A stretch of 64,000 bases of DNA from CAYGOC01 sp964351495 (GCA_964351495.1 CAYGOC010000005.1:1-64000), one strand, 5' to 3'; shown: positions 24,290 through 34,152, counted from the first letter of the stretch. Numbers and translations are program-made. Notes: a model not told the origin generated them from the sequence alone.

Positions 24290-26437
24290 TTATTTTTTTT
24301 CTAAAGCATTAAAGATCTCTTTGATAATAAAAGCATCGCCTTGAAAAGAGAAAGACTCCCCGGGTTTTTTTCCTTTCATGGCTTGTGCAAACTTAGATTG
24401 AAAAGAGAGGATGTTTTTTTCTGGGTTTGCATCCCAAGGACCTAAAAGGGTATATGTAGACAGTTCTCCCTTTTCATTTTCACAAACAACCCTACATCCT
24501 ACCTGAACTTCATCAGAAGAGATCTCTTCTTTTCGCAAGATTTTTGCTTGATTCAACTGACGCGATAAAAAACGCACCTCTGATTGAAGGCGACCTCTTT
24601 TTTCTAAAGCGGCTTTATATTCAGCATTTTCTTTTAAGTCTCCGTAAGATCTAGCTTCTTCAATTTCTTTTGCATTTTGGATTGTTTCTACTGAGGTAAT
24701 GTGTTCCAGCCTGCTTTTGGCCTTTTGATATCCTTCTTCTGTGGTCCAAATTGCCTCTTCCTCTTCTTCTTTTTCTTTGGAAAGAGAAGGGTGTTCTACT
24801 TCTGCTAAAGATTGTAAGATTTTTAAATCATGGCTTGTGAATCCTTCACATTTGGTAGAAAGAAGAAGATATTCCTGAATTTCTTCTAAAGAAGCATGTT
24901 TGAATAAATCTCGCACTACTTTGTATCGTTGATTTACTAAAATAGAAACCATCTTTCTGGCTAAATTTTTGTATTCTATTTTTCCGTTAAGATGAGCAAG
25001 TAAAATTAAAAAGGCTTCGAAAAAAGCGTTTTTCTCTTCTTCTTTTTTGATAAAAGGAAGCTCTTTTTCTAAAATTTTCTGAAAACACCATACGGTAGCC
25101 TCTGGGTAAGAGGTGGGATTTTTTATTAAGATAAAAAGCTTTTCTTGGAGTCTTTCTAAAGACTTCTTTTTTAGCTCAGAAAAAATATAATCCCGAATTA
25201 AGTTAGGCTCTACCTCAAGCAAGAGATCTAAAAAGAAATCAGGCCATTCTTTTTTTGCTTTTTGCACTAGTTGTAAAACTTTCTTCTTAAAAGACAAAAT
25301 AGAGAGCTTTCCCATAAGGTCTTTTACAGAATGAATATCTTGCAGAAGGGAAAATATTGCCTCTTTGTGCTCTTTTTTCCCTTGTACTTCTTCCAAAAAG
25401 AAAAGAATTTGCAGTTTATGTACATTTTCTAAAGTGGAAGAAGAAAGAACCTCTTCTAGTTTTTTTTCTAAAGACTTTTTGAACTCTTGGTTTTTTAATG
25501 TTTCCGGAAAGTCTCGTAAAAACGTGTATACCATTTGAATGGTTTCTTCTACAGAGGGTTTTTTTTCTAAAGCTTTATAAAAAAGAACTTCATGAGGAAG
25601 TTCTTCTTCTCTTAAGAAAAAAGTTCCTTTACTTTCTTTGGGGGATTGCACTTTCGTATCTTTTTTTAATTTGGCCCTGGTATTTTGCCACCATCTATTC
25701 CACTGCTCAGAAGGAATAACGAGTTCACAAAGCTCTTCTTTAATTTCTTGAGTCGTTTTAGGTCCTAAATCTTTTAAGAGAAGATGAATTACTTTTACAG
25801 GGTTATCTTTAGCCTCTTTTTCCAAAACATCCGGGTTCCCAAATCTTCTGGCTAAAAAGTGATCTTTAGAAAGAGGGATTAATGTATGAAATGCATTTTT
25901 GAAAGAAAGATGTTTTAGCCCTACCACCAAATCGCACTCTAAAGAGATCTCTTCCCTTATAAAAGAAAAGTCAATCACTTCACAGCAACCCCATCCAGCT
26001 TTGTGAAAGTAAAAGTTGCCTCTTTTTAAGTGGTTTAACATCTCGAAATTACGAAGAGATCCTTGAAAAGAAAGAGGGCCTTTGAGTCCTACCAACTTCA
26101 GTTTTTCTTGGAAAAGGGGGTCTTCTTCCCCTCCTTCTGAGATATGAGAAATAGCAACTTCGTAAAGACGCTCTGTATTGGTTACTTGGATGTCTAAAAT
26201 GAGTTTTAAGATCTCTTTAGACTGAAATCTATCTTGGATTTTTTCCCAAAGAAGTAAGCCTTTTTCTACATGAGAACCAAAAGAGTGGGCTAGTTTTGAT
26301 TCTTTTACCTTATCTAGAATTTGAAAAAACTCTTTATAGTCTACTTCATCGCAGTAGCAATACTCTTCCCAGAGTCGTAGAAATCCCGGATAATCTTCAT
26401 TTTCTATTCTTTCTTCAAATTCTTTTAAATAGGCCAT
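24290..26437 (-). CDS. greA: GreA transcription elongation factor, long chlamydial form
   Basis: 715 residues. The last 160 form a standard GreA: coiled-coil tip with AKEIEEARSYGDLKENAEYKAA, cut here to GDLKENAEY near residue 605, then the FKBP-like domain (VGCRVVCENEKGELSTYTLLGPWDA...GKKPGESFSF). The D-x-x-E tip acids that stimulate transcript cleavage by stalled RNA polymerase are present. The N-terminal 550 residues are helical, charged and unlike ordinary GreA; this long form of about the same length is characteristic of Chlamydiae. Its function is unknown. Confidence 0.94.
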   Translation of the reverse strand: MAYLKEFEERIENEDYPGFLRLWEEYCYCDEVDYKEFFQILDKVKESKLAHSFGSHVEKGLLLWEKIQDRFQSKEILKLILDIQVTNTERLYEVAISHISEGGEEDPLFQEKLKLVGLKGPLSFQGSLRNFEMLNHLKRGNFYFHKAGWGCCEVIDFSFIREEISLECDLVVGLKHLSFKNAFHTLIPLSKDHFLARRFGNPDVLEKEAKDNPVKVIHLLLKDLGPKTTQEIKEELCELVIPSEQWNRWWQNTRAKLKKDTKVQSPKESKGTFFLREEELPHEVLFYKALEKKPSVEETIQMVYTFLRDFPETLKNQEFKKSLEKKLEEVLSSSTLENVHKLQILFFLEEVQGKKEHKEAIFSLLQDIHSVKDLMGKLSILSFKKKVLQLVQKAKKEWPDFFLDLLLEVEPNLIRDYIFSELKKKSLERLQEKLFILIKNPTSYPEATVWCFQKILEKELPFIKKEEEKNAFFEAFLILLAHLNGKIEYKNLARKMVSILVNQRYKVVRDLFKHASLEEIQEYLLLSTKCEGFTSHDLKILQSLAEVEHPSLSKEKEEEEEAIWTTEEGYQKAKSRLEHITSVETIQNAKEIEEARSYGDLKENAEYKAALEKRGRLQSEVRFLSRQLNQAKILRKEEISSDEVQVGCRVVCENEKGELSTYTLLGPWDANPEKNILSFQSKFAQAMKGKKPGESFSFQGDAFIIKEIFNALEKK

Positions 26438-26658
26438 TTATAGTAAATCCTTTGGGTTTATCAATTATGTATCAAGCTCGGGGGGAAGTATAAAGATTCT
26501 TTCTTTTCGAAGCAATCGAATCGAGCAGCTTGAAGCGGATCATAAATAAAAGATTTGTTTATAAAAATTTTTTAAGCATGAAGACGAGTAAAACAGTTCT
26601 TGAAAGTAACTAAAAGGATTTTTAAAATCTCTGTCCAAGTTCAAAAAAAGGAAGAAGT

Positions 26659-27186
26659 ATGGCTGCACCACTAAGAAATAATAATATTGACTTTTCTAAT
26701 TATATCAGAAATTTTCAAGAAGAAGAAGCTATTGAAGGAGAGAAAGGCAAGGTCTTTAGTTTTGAGGTACCTGTGTCTATTTTGGGAAAAGTAGATGTAT
26801 TAGCTCATTCGGATGCTCAAGATATGTTCGAAGGGCAAGATCTTAGCGAAATTATGTGGAATGATGTTGCTTATTTGGTTTTTCCTCTGAAACTTGGAAG
26901 AAAATCTTCTTACGAAAGTGATTCTGGTGTACCTGATTGTGGTGTAAAGGAACCTAAAGATCCTTTTATTAAAATAGCCAATGAAATAACCATTTTAATG
27001 AAGGAATTTTTTAAACCTCATGGCATGAACCTGGAAATAAAAGCCTATCTCCACAACAGAAACATTGTTTGTTTTTTAGAGCCACTAGACCCTAATTTCA
27101 ATCAAGATTCATTAGAGATTTTTTGCCGAAATTTAAATATACCATTTAATGACAAGCGGAAAGAATCAGAGCAAAAAGTAGAGTGA
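26659..27186 (+). CDS. Orphan protein, tandem paralogue A
   Basis: 175 residues, acidic and soluble, with no signal peptide or membrane helix. It aligns along its whole length with the gene at 27430: NNNIDFSNYIRNFQEEE versus EINNSLTPYIVNFKEKE, VPVSILGKVDVLAHSDAQDMF versus LLFSVLEKVDEEMYANAQEKF, DPFIKIANEITILMKEFF versus DPFFKTAQKIKSLLKKFF, and LDPNFNQDSLEIFCRNLNI versus LNLDFNYNLLENFCNELGI. Family not recognised. A hairpin terminator follows 10 bases after the stop, so the two copies are transcribed separately. Small size, acidity and duplication would suit a chaperone-like or secreted protein, but that is speculation. Confidence 0.65.
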   Translation: MAAPLRNNNIDFSNYIRNFQEEEAIEGEKGKVFSFEVPVSILGKVDVLAHSDAQDMFEGQDLSEIMWNDVAYLVFPLKLGRKSSYESDSGVPDCGVKEPKDPFIKIANEITILMKEFFKPHGMNLEIKAYLHNRNIVCFLEPLDPNFNQDSLEIFCRNLNIPFNDKRKESEQKVE

Positions 27187-27195
27187 TTTTTTTGG

Positions 27196-27222
27196 GAGAG
27201 CTTTTTTTAAGCTCTCTTTCTT
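27196..27222 (+). terminator. Rho-independent terminator after paralogue A
   Basis: GAGAGCTT (27196-27203), loop of five T, AAGCTCTC (27209-27216), then TTTCTTT. Eight perfect base pairs. Confidence 0.75.
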
Positions 27223-27429
27223 TGTTGTCAAAATGTAGAGTAAATGGAAAACTAAAGAAGACGTTTAAAACCCTTTTAAAAAAGCTATCTCAATCTCCAT
27301 TTTTGTAAATTTTTTTTAAACCAAACCACGATGCAATCCCCTGGATTTACCCACGGAGAGTTTCAACCAATATGTATAATTAAATGACTTTTGTAGATAA
27401 CTTTTTACATCCCGTACGATTTTTAAGCC

Positions 27430-27975
27430 ATGGCTTCACTGGAAATAAACAATAGTCTGACTCCATATATTGTGAATTTTAAAGAAAAAGAATTTGGAGG
27501 GGAATCAAGACGGAGGCTCTTTTGTTTTGATCTACTTTTTTCTGTTTTGGAAAAAGTAGATGAAGAAATGTATGCAAATGCTCAGGAAAAATTTCCGGAT
27601 AAAGATTTTGCAAAGCTTACATGGAATCAAATTGCCGGCTCAATTTTTCCGCCTTCAAGGAGGTTGTCTTATGAAGCTTTATATGCAGAAGAAGGAACAC
27701 GCCCAGCTCCTGAAGATCCGTTTTTTAAAACAGCACAAAAAATTAAATCTCTATTGAAGAAATTTTTCAGCGCTTATGAAATGCAGTTGGAAGTATATAT
27801 TCATATTCAAAGTAGAGAACTTTTCTTTTCTTTAAGAACACTAAATTTGGATTTCAACTATAATTTATTAGAAAATTTCTGTAATGAATTGGGAATACAA
27901 AACGAAGGAAGATTAAAAAGGGATTTAGAAAAAAGAGCAAAAAAAAATTTTCAAGAAGAAGCCAAAACAGAATAA
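27430..27975 (+). CDS. Orphan protein, tandem paralogue B
   Basis: 181 residues, paralogue of the gene at 26659, with the same block order and a longer Lys/Glu-rich C-terminus (LEKRAKKNFQEEAKTE). It carries a Pro-rich variable linker (about 77-95) where paralogue A has a Ser/Asp/Cys linker. A TATAAT (27375-27380) lies 49 bases upstream, though without a good -35. No recognisable family, signal or membrane segment. The next gene begins 67 bases downstream. Confidence 0.65.
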   Translation: MASLEINNSLTPYIVNFKEKEFGGESRRRLFCFDLLFSVLEKVDEEMYANAQEKFPDKDFAKLTWNQIAGSIFPPSRRLSYEALYAEEGTRPAPEDPFFKTAQKIKSLLKKFFSAYEMQLEVYIHIQSRELFFSLRTLNLDFNYNLLENFCNELGIQNEGRLKRDLEKRAKKNFQEEAKTE

Positions 27976-28042
27976 AAAATTAATCCCTGGCAGCTTTTGT
28001 TTTGATTGTGACAACATAGATCCATATTGGAACTAGAAACCC

Positions 28043-30187
28043 ATGCTTTTCAGAAATGCTTTTTTTGCTTTTCTTATTTTGATGTCCTCCTTTCTTTTTT
28101 CCTGGGAAGGAGAAAACCTTTTACAAGACTTAAAAATAGTAGAGGAAGTGGATAAAAAACAAAAAGAGGAGCTCCCTTTTTTGTACGACTTCAACTTGCA
28201 AGGAGGCTATTTCAACATGCCTTCTGCCAGGACGAAAGAAGCGGGACAGATGGGACTGGGTTTTTCTTATATTCCCCCTTATCATTTGTATGCAGCCTCT
28301 TTTTCTTTTTTTGATAGGGTCGAATTTGTAGGAAATTACTGGATTTTTAAAGGGGTAGAAGAGAGAAATTTTGGAAGAGATGGATTTGGAGACGATGCAG
28401 AAAGGTCTGCTAACATAAAGGTAGCTCTTTTAAAAAGAGGAGATGGATTCCCTGATTTTCCTGAATTTGCTTTTGGGTTTAATGACTTTATTGGAACCAA
28501 GCGGTTTTATTCTTTTTATGTGGTGGGAACTCAGTCTATTCTTCCTTGGAATTTAGAATGTAGCGTTGGTTGGGCTAAGGGAAGGATGCAAGGCTGGTTT
28601 GCAGGGGTTGCTTGGTCTCCTTTTCGAAACAGCTACAAACTTTTGCAAAACCTCACTTTTTCTGCAGAATATGATGTAAATGACTATAGGCACCATACGC
28701 ATGAACACCACATGGGTAGAGAGGTGAAGAGCCGGGTAAATGCAGGAGTTCACTATTCTTTATTGGATACGCTATATGCTTCTGTTTCTTCTTTAAGAGG
28801 CAAGGAAATAGCCGCTTCGGTTTCGTTACATTATAACTTTGGAACTACGGAGGGGCTTTTCCCGAAATTTTCAGATCCTCTTCCCTACACGGAACCTTTA
28901 GATGTAGAATCTATAGGAAAGAGAAGAACAGAAGAAAAACTAACCGCCCAGTGGGTAGACGCATTTTCAGAACAAGGATTTGACCTAGAATGCATAAAGT
29001 GGGTTCCTGGCAAAAAAGAAGGCATCTGGATACGAGTTATTAATAACCGATATAGAGAAGAACAAGAGATTCGCTTTCGGATAGAAAATATTTTAGCTTC
29101 TTTAACGCCTTCCAATGTATCTTGGGTTACATTTGTTTTAAAAACAGAAGGGATAGAGGTACAACAATACACCTACAGAGAACAAGAGCTTTCTCGATTT
29201 CGAGAAGATGCAATCGGAAAGTATGAACTTTCTTTGGTATCTCCTATGAAAGAGGTAACTTCTTCCCCCTCTTCTTATGATTCTTCCCTGCTTTATAAAA
29301 GAAAAGGGTGGGTTTGGTCTTTTTTAGCGAGACCTATGTTCCGCTCTTATTTTGGTAGTGCAACGGGAAAATTTAAATATGATGTAGGACTTATGGCTGG
29401 ACCGGAAGGATATTTATGGAACCAGATATACTACAACTTACAAGCCAGTTATATTGTTAGTTCTTCCTCTCAAAAAGTAGGTTCTGTAGATAGGCTAAAT
29501 CCTTCTCAAATTATACACGTCCGTTCGGACACGATTTTATACCACCAAGCGAATACGTTTCATGTAGATAAAATGTATTTGCAAAAAAGCTGGAATATGG
29601 GACTCGGATGGTTTTCTAGGATAGCTTTGGGATATTTTGAAACGGCTTACGCGGGAATTGCTACAGAGCTGCTCTATTATCCGGCTCGGGCCAACTGGGC
29701 TATAGGTTTTGAGGTGGCAACTCTTTTAAAAAGGAGATATGAAGGGTTGAAGTTTCAGAAAAAAATTCGGAAAATGGTAGGGTTTGAACCGGTTTATGTT
29801 CCTTACAAAGGGCTTCAGTATTTTCTCGATTTTTATTATGACTATTCTCCTTTAAGTGTGGATTGCAAGCTAAGTCTTGGACAATTTTTAGCCAAAGATA
29901 AAGGGTTTAAATTAGAGCTAGGACGCTATTTTTCTTCCGGTCTTCGGATCGCTGCTTGGTATACCGTTACTTCTAAGGTGGATATATTGAATGGGAGTAG
30001 ATACTTTGATAAGGGTGTTTCTTTTTCGATGCCTTTAGATATTTTTATGGCCAAAAGTAGTCAGGCAAGAGTAGGTTACGCCATGGCTGCGTGGCTGAGA
30101 GATGTGGGCGCCAAGGCGCAAACAGGAAGAGAGCTTTATCCTGTAATACAAGGACAAAGACACAACCCAAGACCTTCTTATTACTAG
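28043..30187 (+). CDS. YjbH-like outer-membrane protein
   Basis: 714 residues. An N-terminal signal peptide (about 1-20, FFAFLILMSSFLFSW) is followed by a YjbH/DUF940-type barrel: LQGGYFNMPSARTKEAGQMGLGFSY near 52 matches the family start (G..N.PSAR....G...G), with YSFYVVGTQSILPWNLECSVGW after it. The C-terminus carries YYDYSPLSVDCKLSLGQFLAKDKGF, GRYFSSGLRIAAWYT and FDKGVSFSMPLDIFM, cut here from the typical YjbH end (GQFLA.DKG...E..R.F..G...G.W.T...FDKG....P). In enterobacteria YjbH belongs to the yjbEFGH exopolysaccharide operon; no other yjb gene is visible here. No lipobox Cys is present. Confidence 0.8.
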   Translation: MLFRNAFFAFLILMSSFLFSWEGENLLQDLKIVEEVDKKQKEELPFLYDFNLQGGYFNMPSARTKEAGQMGLGFSYIPPYHLYAASFSFFDRVEFVGNYWIFKGVEERNFGRDGFGDDAERSANIKVALLKRGDGFPDFPEFAFGFNDFIGTKRFYSFYVVGTQSILPWNLECSVGWAKGRMQGWFAGVAWSPFRNSYKLLQNLTFSAEYDVNDYRHHTHEHHMGREVKSRVNAGVHYSLLDTLYASVSSLRGKEIAASVSLHYNFGTTEGLFPKFSDPLPYTEPLDVESIGKRRTEEKLTAQWVDAFSEQGFDLECIKWVPGKKEGIWIRVINNRYREEQEIRFRIENILASLTPSNVSWVTFVLKTEGIEVQQYTYREQELSRFREDAIGKYELSLVSPMKEVTSSPSSYDSSLLYKRKGWVWSFLARPMFRSYFGSATGKFKYDVGLMAGPEGYLWNQIYYNLQASYIVSSSSQKVGSVDRLNPSQIIHVRSDTILYHQANTFHVDKMYLQKSWNMGLGWFSRIALGYFETAYAGIATELLYYPARANWAIGFEVATLLKRRYEGLKFQKKIRKMVGFEPVYVPYKGLQYFLDFYYDYSPLSVDCKLSLGQFLAKDKGFKLELGRYFSSGLRIAAWYTVTSKVDILNGSRYFDKGVSFSMPLDIFMAKSSQARVGYAMAAWLRDVGAKAQTGRELYPVIQGQRHNPRPSYY

Positions 30188-30195
30188 CTTACAGT

Positions 30196-31215
30196 TTAAT
30201 CAATAAAGGGAAGAAGCTCTTCTGCTGCGTAGCTGAAGATTAAGTTTGCGCCTGCTCTTTTGATGGCCATGGTAGCTTCCAAAAAAATTTCTGGATAAGG
30301 AGCTATGTTCTCTTCACAGGCTTTTTTGAGCATGGCGTATTCTCCACTTACCTGATAGGCTGCAATTGGTAGTAGCGTTCTTTTTCGAAGCTCAGAGATG
30401 ATATCTAAGTAAAAGCTGGCAGGCTTTACCAGTAAAATGTCTGCTCCTTCTTTTTCATCTTCTGTAGCTTCTAAAAGAGACTCTCTTGTATTGGCATAGG
30501 GGAGCTGATAGCTTTTTTTGTCTTTTTGTATTTTTGCTTGTACTGCAGATCTAAAAGGAGAATAAAGACAAGAGGCGTACTTAATGCTGTACGATAAAAG
30601 ACTTGTTTTTTGGTATCCTTTTTCATCTAGTTTTTTACGGATGTATCCGATTCTGCCATCCATCATATCACTGGGGGCTACAATATCGGCTCCTTTTTCT
30701 GCGTATAAAAGAGCCATCTTAGCTAAAAGAAAGATAGTTTCATCATTGTCTACTTCCCCCTTTTCATCTAAGACGCCATCTTGTCCATGGGATGTATAGG
30801 GATCTAAGGCAATATCTACGATAAGCAGGAGGTTGGGGAGTTCTTTTTTTAGTATTTCGATACACTTTGGGATAAGTCCTTTTGGATTTAGAGCTTCTTC
30901 TCCTTTTTCTGTTTTTAAAGAAGAAGCAACTCTAGGAAATAAGGCTATTGCCTGAATGCCTTTTTTATGGAGGTCTTCTGCTTTTTTTATGAGAAGATCT
31001 ACAGAATAGATATAGGTATCCGGAAAAAAAGGGATCGCTGTTTTGGTTTTTTCCCCTTCTTGGACGAAAAGAGGAGCTATAAAGTCTGTTTTTCGTAAAA
31101 AATTTTCCTGTAAAAGGGAACGAATAGCAGGACTCTGTCTATTTCTTCTAAGTCTTCTTTGTATGGAGGTACAATAAAGTGTAAAAGACTCTTTTTCTTT
31201 CAAATTAAAGAACAT
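30196..31215 (-). CDS. hemB: Delta-aminolevulinic acid dehydratase (porphobilinogen synthase)
   Basis: 339 residues. Condenses two 5-aminolevulinate molecules to porphobilinogen in haem synthesis. The substrate-binding lysines are visible in SYSIKYASCLYSPFRSA (near 212) and ILLVKPASFYLD (near 264). The region that binds catalytic zinc in zinc-type enzymes is VDIALDPYTSHGQDGVLDEKG, with Asp and other residues in place of the Cys ligands, so this is a magnesium-type enzyme. It converges on the YjbH-like gene (8-base gap) and is divergent from thyX. hemB next to thyX is a chlamydial arrangement. Confidence 0.95.
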   Translation of the reverse strand: MFFNLKEKESFTLYCTSIQRRLRRNRQSPAIRSLLQENFLRKTDFIAPLFVQEGEKTKTAIPFFPDTYIYSVDLLIKKAEDLHKKGIQAIALFPRVASSLKTEKGEEALNPKGLIPKCIEILKKELPNLLLIVDIALDPYTSHGQDGVLDEKGEVDNDETIFLLAKMALLYAEKGADIVAPSDMMDGRIGYIRKKLDEKGYQKTSLLSYSIKYASCLYSPFRSAVQAKIQKDKKSYQLPYANTRESLLEATEDEKEGADILLVKPASFYLDIISELRKRTLLPIAAYQVSGEYAMLKKACEENIAPYPEIFLEATMAIKRAGANLIFSYAAEELLPFID

Positions 31216-31324
31216 TTTTTGTTTTCCTTTTTCGAGTTGTTGTTTTAACCTCTCTTATAACTACAATCAGTATACATAGTAGAAGAACAAAAGAAAAAAG
31301 CATTTTACCAAAAAGGGTTCGTAC

Positions 31325-32959
31325 ATGGGTGGAAATTATGAGGACTTTTCAGAAAGCCAAATAAAAATTTTAGAAAGGTATGTTACGAATATCTCAGGGA
31401 ATGTATTTGCTTTGAGAAATTTGCCGGAAGTAATAAAAGGAGCTCTTTTTTCTAGATATTCCAGGTCTACCTTGGGACTTCGGATGCTTTTGTTAAAAGA
31501 TTTTATCTTAAATGAAGATATGGCCTTTTCTTCCATAACGGGAGATAAGTCTTCAGAAGAGGAGTTTTTTTTAGAACAGACTGCAGCCATTAAAAAAGCA
31601 CAAAATTTTTATGATCGAATTTTAGATGGATATGGAGATGACTCAATAGGAGAATTAGGGGGCGCTCACCTAGCTTTAGAAAACATTTCTATGTTGGCTG
31701 CAAAAGTTATAGAAGATGCCAGAATTGGAGGATCTCCTTTAGAAAAGTCAACTCGATATATTTATTTTGATCAAAAGGTAAATGGAGAATATCTGTTTTA
31801 CCAAGAGCCCATTATTATGACTTCTGCTTATCGAGATCTTTACTTGCAGACTTGTAATTCTTTATTTGAGACCTATAGCCGGTTAATCCCTCCTCTTACA
31901 GCGATGATTGAAAAAAAATTTCCGAGAGATCACTCTATATCTAAAATGGCTTACACGGCTTCTTTGCGGGCTAAAGTGTTAGATTGTCTTCGAGGTCTTT
32001 TACCTGCTTCTACTTTCACGAACATGGGCCTTTTCGGTAATGGTCGTTTTTTTGAGAATTTGATTCAAAAACTGCATATTCACAACTTAGCAGAAATGCA
32101 AGATGTGGGGAAAAAGGCTTATCAAGAACTAGAAAAAGTGATTCCTTCTTTTGTTCGAAGGGCAGAAGTATCTCATAAGCACCAAATTTCTTTTGCTCGG
32201 TTTCATGAAGAGATGCAGGCAGAGATAAAGCAAGTGGCAGAGCTGCAGGCGAAAGAAGTGGGAGGTATAAAAAAACCGGGAATTTACCTGATTCAGCACG
32301 ATCCTGAAGCGGTGTATAAGGTAGGAGCCTCCCTTTTGTTTGGCCATACCAAGGGTTCTTTACAAGATTTAGAAAAGCTTTGTAAGGAGATGCCGGAAGA
32401 GGCCTTTTTTACTCTTTTAGATACAGCCTGTTCTTGTAGAGAAAATAGAAGGCATAAATCTCCTAGAGCTCTAGAGCATGCTACCTTTACTTTTGAAATT
32501 TTGGCCGACTTTGGTATTTATCGCGATTTACATCGTCATAGAATGCTCACCCAAGAAAGGCAGCTTTTATCTTGTGAGTATGGCTATTTTATTCCTTCTG
32601 AAATTATGGGAACGGATCTAGAAAAAGAGTATATTCAAGCTATGGAAAAAGCTAAACAAGCTTATGATGAAATAGTAACCGAGCTTCCAGAAGAGGCCCA
32701 ATATGTGGTGCCTATGGCTTACAACATAAGATGGTATTTTCATGTTAACTTAAGAGCTTTGCAGTGGCTTTGTGAACTTCGTTCTTCTCCATCAGGCCAT
32801 CCTAATTATCGCTATGTAGCTCAAGAGATGGCAAGGCTTGTTTGTCAAGCGGAGCCCCGTTTTGAACGGTTCTTTAAATTTGTTGACTTTGAAGGATATG
32901 AGCTGGGAAGACTCGGAGCGGAGATTCGGCAAACAGAAAAAATGCAGGAGCCTTCTTAA
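31325..32959 (+). CDS. thyX: Tandem-domain flavin-dependent thymidylate synthase
   Basis: 544 residues, twice the size of ordinary ThyX, built of two related halves as in Chlamydia. The canonical motif RHRxxSxNExSxRY is divided: the N-terminal half has ARIGGSPLEKSTRY (S, E, S, R, Y kept; RHR lost), the C-terminal half has RHRMLTQERQLLSCEY (RHR kept; the rest degenerate). The enzyme uses FAD, NADPH and methylene-THF to methylate dUMP. Chlamydial ThyX has been reported to function, so this is presumably active. The following tyrP starts six bases after the stop and may be co-transcribed. Confidence 0.85.
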   Translation: MGGNYEDFSESQIKILERYVTNISGNVFALRNLPEVIKGALFSRYSRSTLGLRMLLLKDFILNEDMAFSSITGDKSSEEEFFLEQTAAIKKAQNFYDRILDGYGDDSIGELGGAHLALENISMLAAKVIEDARIGGSPLEKSTRYIYFDQKVNGEYLFYQEPIIMTSAYRDLYLQTCNSLFETYSRLIPPLTAMIEKKFPRDHSISKMAYTASLRAKVLDCLRGLLPASTFTNMGLFGNGRFFENLIQKLHIHNLAEMQDVGKKAYQELEKVIPSFVRRAEVSHKHQISFARFHEEMQAEIKQVAELQAKEVGGIKKPGIYLIQHDPEAVYKVGASLLFGHTKGSLQDLEKLCKEMPEEAFFTLLDTACSCRENRRHKSPRALEHATFTFEILADFGIYRDLHRHRMLTQERQLLSCEYGYFIPSEIMGTDLEKEYIQAMEKAKQAYDEIVTELPEEAQYVVPMAYNIRWYFHVNLRALQWLCELRSSPSGHPNYRYVAQEMARLVCQAEPRFERFFKFVDFEGYELGRLGAEIRQTEKMQEPS

Positions 32960-32964
32960 AAAAA

Positions 32965-34149
32965 ATGGGAATTTCCAAAAAAGTTTTAGGAGGGATGCTT
33001 TTACTTACAGGCTCTTGTATAGGAGCGGGTATGTTAGCGCTTCCTATTCTTACAGGAATAGCAGGTTTTGTTCCTTCTTTACTTTCTTTTTTCTTAGCTT
33101 GGGGTTTTATGACTTTTACTGCCTTTTTGGTGTTAGAAGTTACCTATTGGTTTAAGGGGTCTGCAAACTTTGTCTCTATGACAGAAAAATCTTTAGGCCC
33201 TTGGGGCAGGAACGTAAGCGCTATTTTGTATTTATTTTTATTTTATGCGCTTTTAGTGAGCTATATTTCTGCAAGCGGCCTTATTTTTTCTCAGATATTT
33301 CCTTCCGTTTTTGCAGAAAAAACTCTTTCTTTCTTTTTTACCCTCTTTTTTGGAACGTGTATTTTCTGGGGTACCAGGACGGTTGATCTGGTAAATCGCT
33401 TTTTGATGCTAGCTCTTTTTCTCTCTTATTTTTTTATGCTTTTTTCAGGACTCTCTAAGGTGGAGTTTTCTAATCTTTTGCATAAAGCGCCTAAATACAT
33501 TTCCATTTCTCTTCCTGTTTTAGTTATCTCTTTTGGCTTTCATAATATGATACCTACTTTGATGAACTATTTAGATCATGATGTAAAGAAAATGAGGCAG
33601 GTAGTTTTGGGAGGGAGTCTTTGCGTTTTTATAGTCTATTTGTTATGGGCTATTTTAGTAATGGGGATCATCCCCTTTTCTGGAAAAGAGGGTATTTTGG
33701 CTATTTATGAGCAAAAAAAAGAGGCCTCTTCTGCTATTTCGCAGGCTTTAGGAGGGACTTTTATTTCTACCATGACCAAAGCGTTTGCTTTTTTTGCAAT
33801 TATTACTTCCTTTTTAGCCCAAGCGCTCAGCCTTATGCATTTTATAGCAGATGGGTTTCATAAAAAGTTTACGATAAAAAATAAAGGAGTTTTGGTTTTC
33901 CTCACCTTATTTCCTCCTCTTGTTTTTGCATTTAGTTATCCGAATGTATTTATCCAAGCTATTAATTTTGCAGGAGGAATTTGTGCAGTTGTTCTTTTTG
34001 GGATTCTTCCTATTATGATGGTTTGGAAGGGAAGATATCAAAAAAAGCTCTCCTCTTATCAAGTTTTTGGAGGGAAAGCTCTTCTTTCTTTAGCCGCAAT
34101 GTTTGCTCTTTTTATTTTTATTCAGGAACTTTATCACATTTTTTATTGA
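32965..34149 (+). CDS. tyrP: Tyrosine/tryptophan permease, copy 1
   Basis: 394 residues of the aromatic amino-acid permease family (Mtr/TnaB/TyrP), proton-coupled import. Eleven hydrophobic helices are visible. The first carries GGMLLLTGSCIGAGMLALPILTGIAGF, whose GxxxGAGMLALP core is the family hallmark, and helix 5 region has ISFGFHNMIPTLMNYL. It is adjacent to a second copy (34153) and follows thyX. The pairing resembles the tyrP duplication of Chlamydia. Confidence 0.9.
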   Translation: MGISKKVLGGMLLLTGSCIGAGMLALPILTGIAGFVPSLLSFFLAWGFMTFTAFLVLEVTYWFKGSANFVSMTEKSLGPWGRNVSAILYLFLFYALLVSYISASGLIFSQIFPSVFAEKTLSFFFTLFFGTCIFWGTRTVDLVNRFLMLALFLSYFFMLFSGLSKVEFSNLLHKAPKYISISLPVLVISFGFHNMIPTLMNYLDHDVKKMRQVVLGGSLCVFIVYLLWAILVMGIIPFSGKEGILAIYEQKKEASSAISQALGGTFISTMTKAFAFFAIITSFLAQALSLMHFIADGFHKKFTIKNKGVLVFLTLFPPLVFAFSYPNVFIQAINFAGGICAVVLFGILPIMMVWKGRYQKKLSSYQVFGGKALLSLAAMFALFIFIQELYHIFY

Positions 34150-34152
34150 TTC

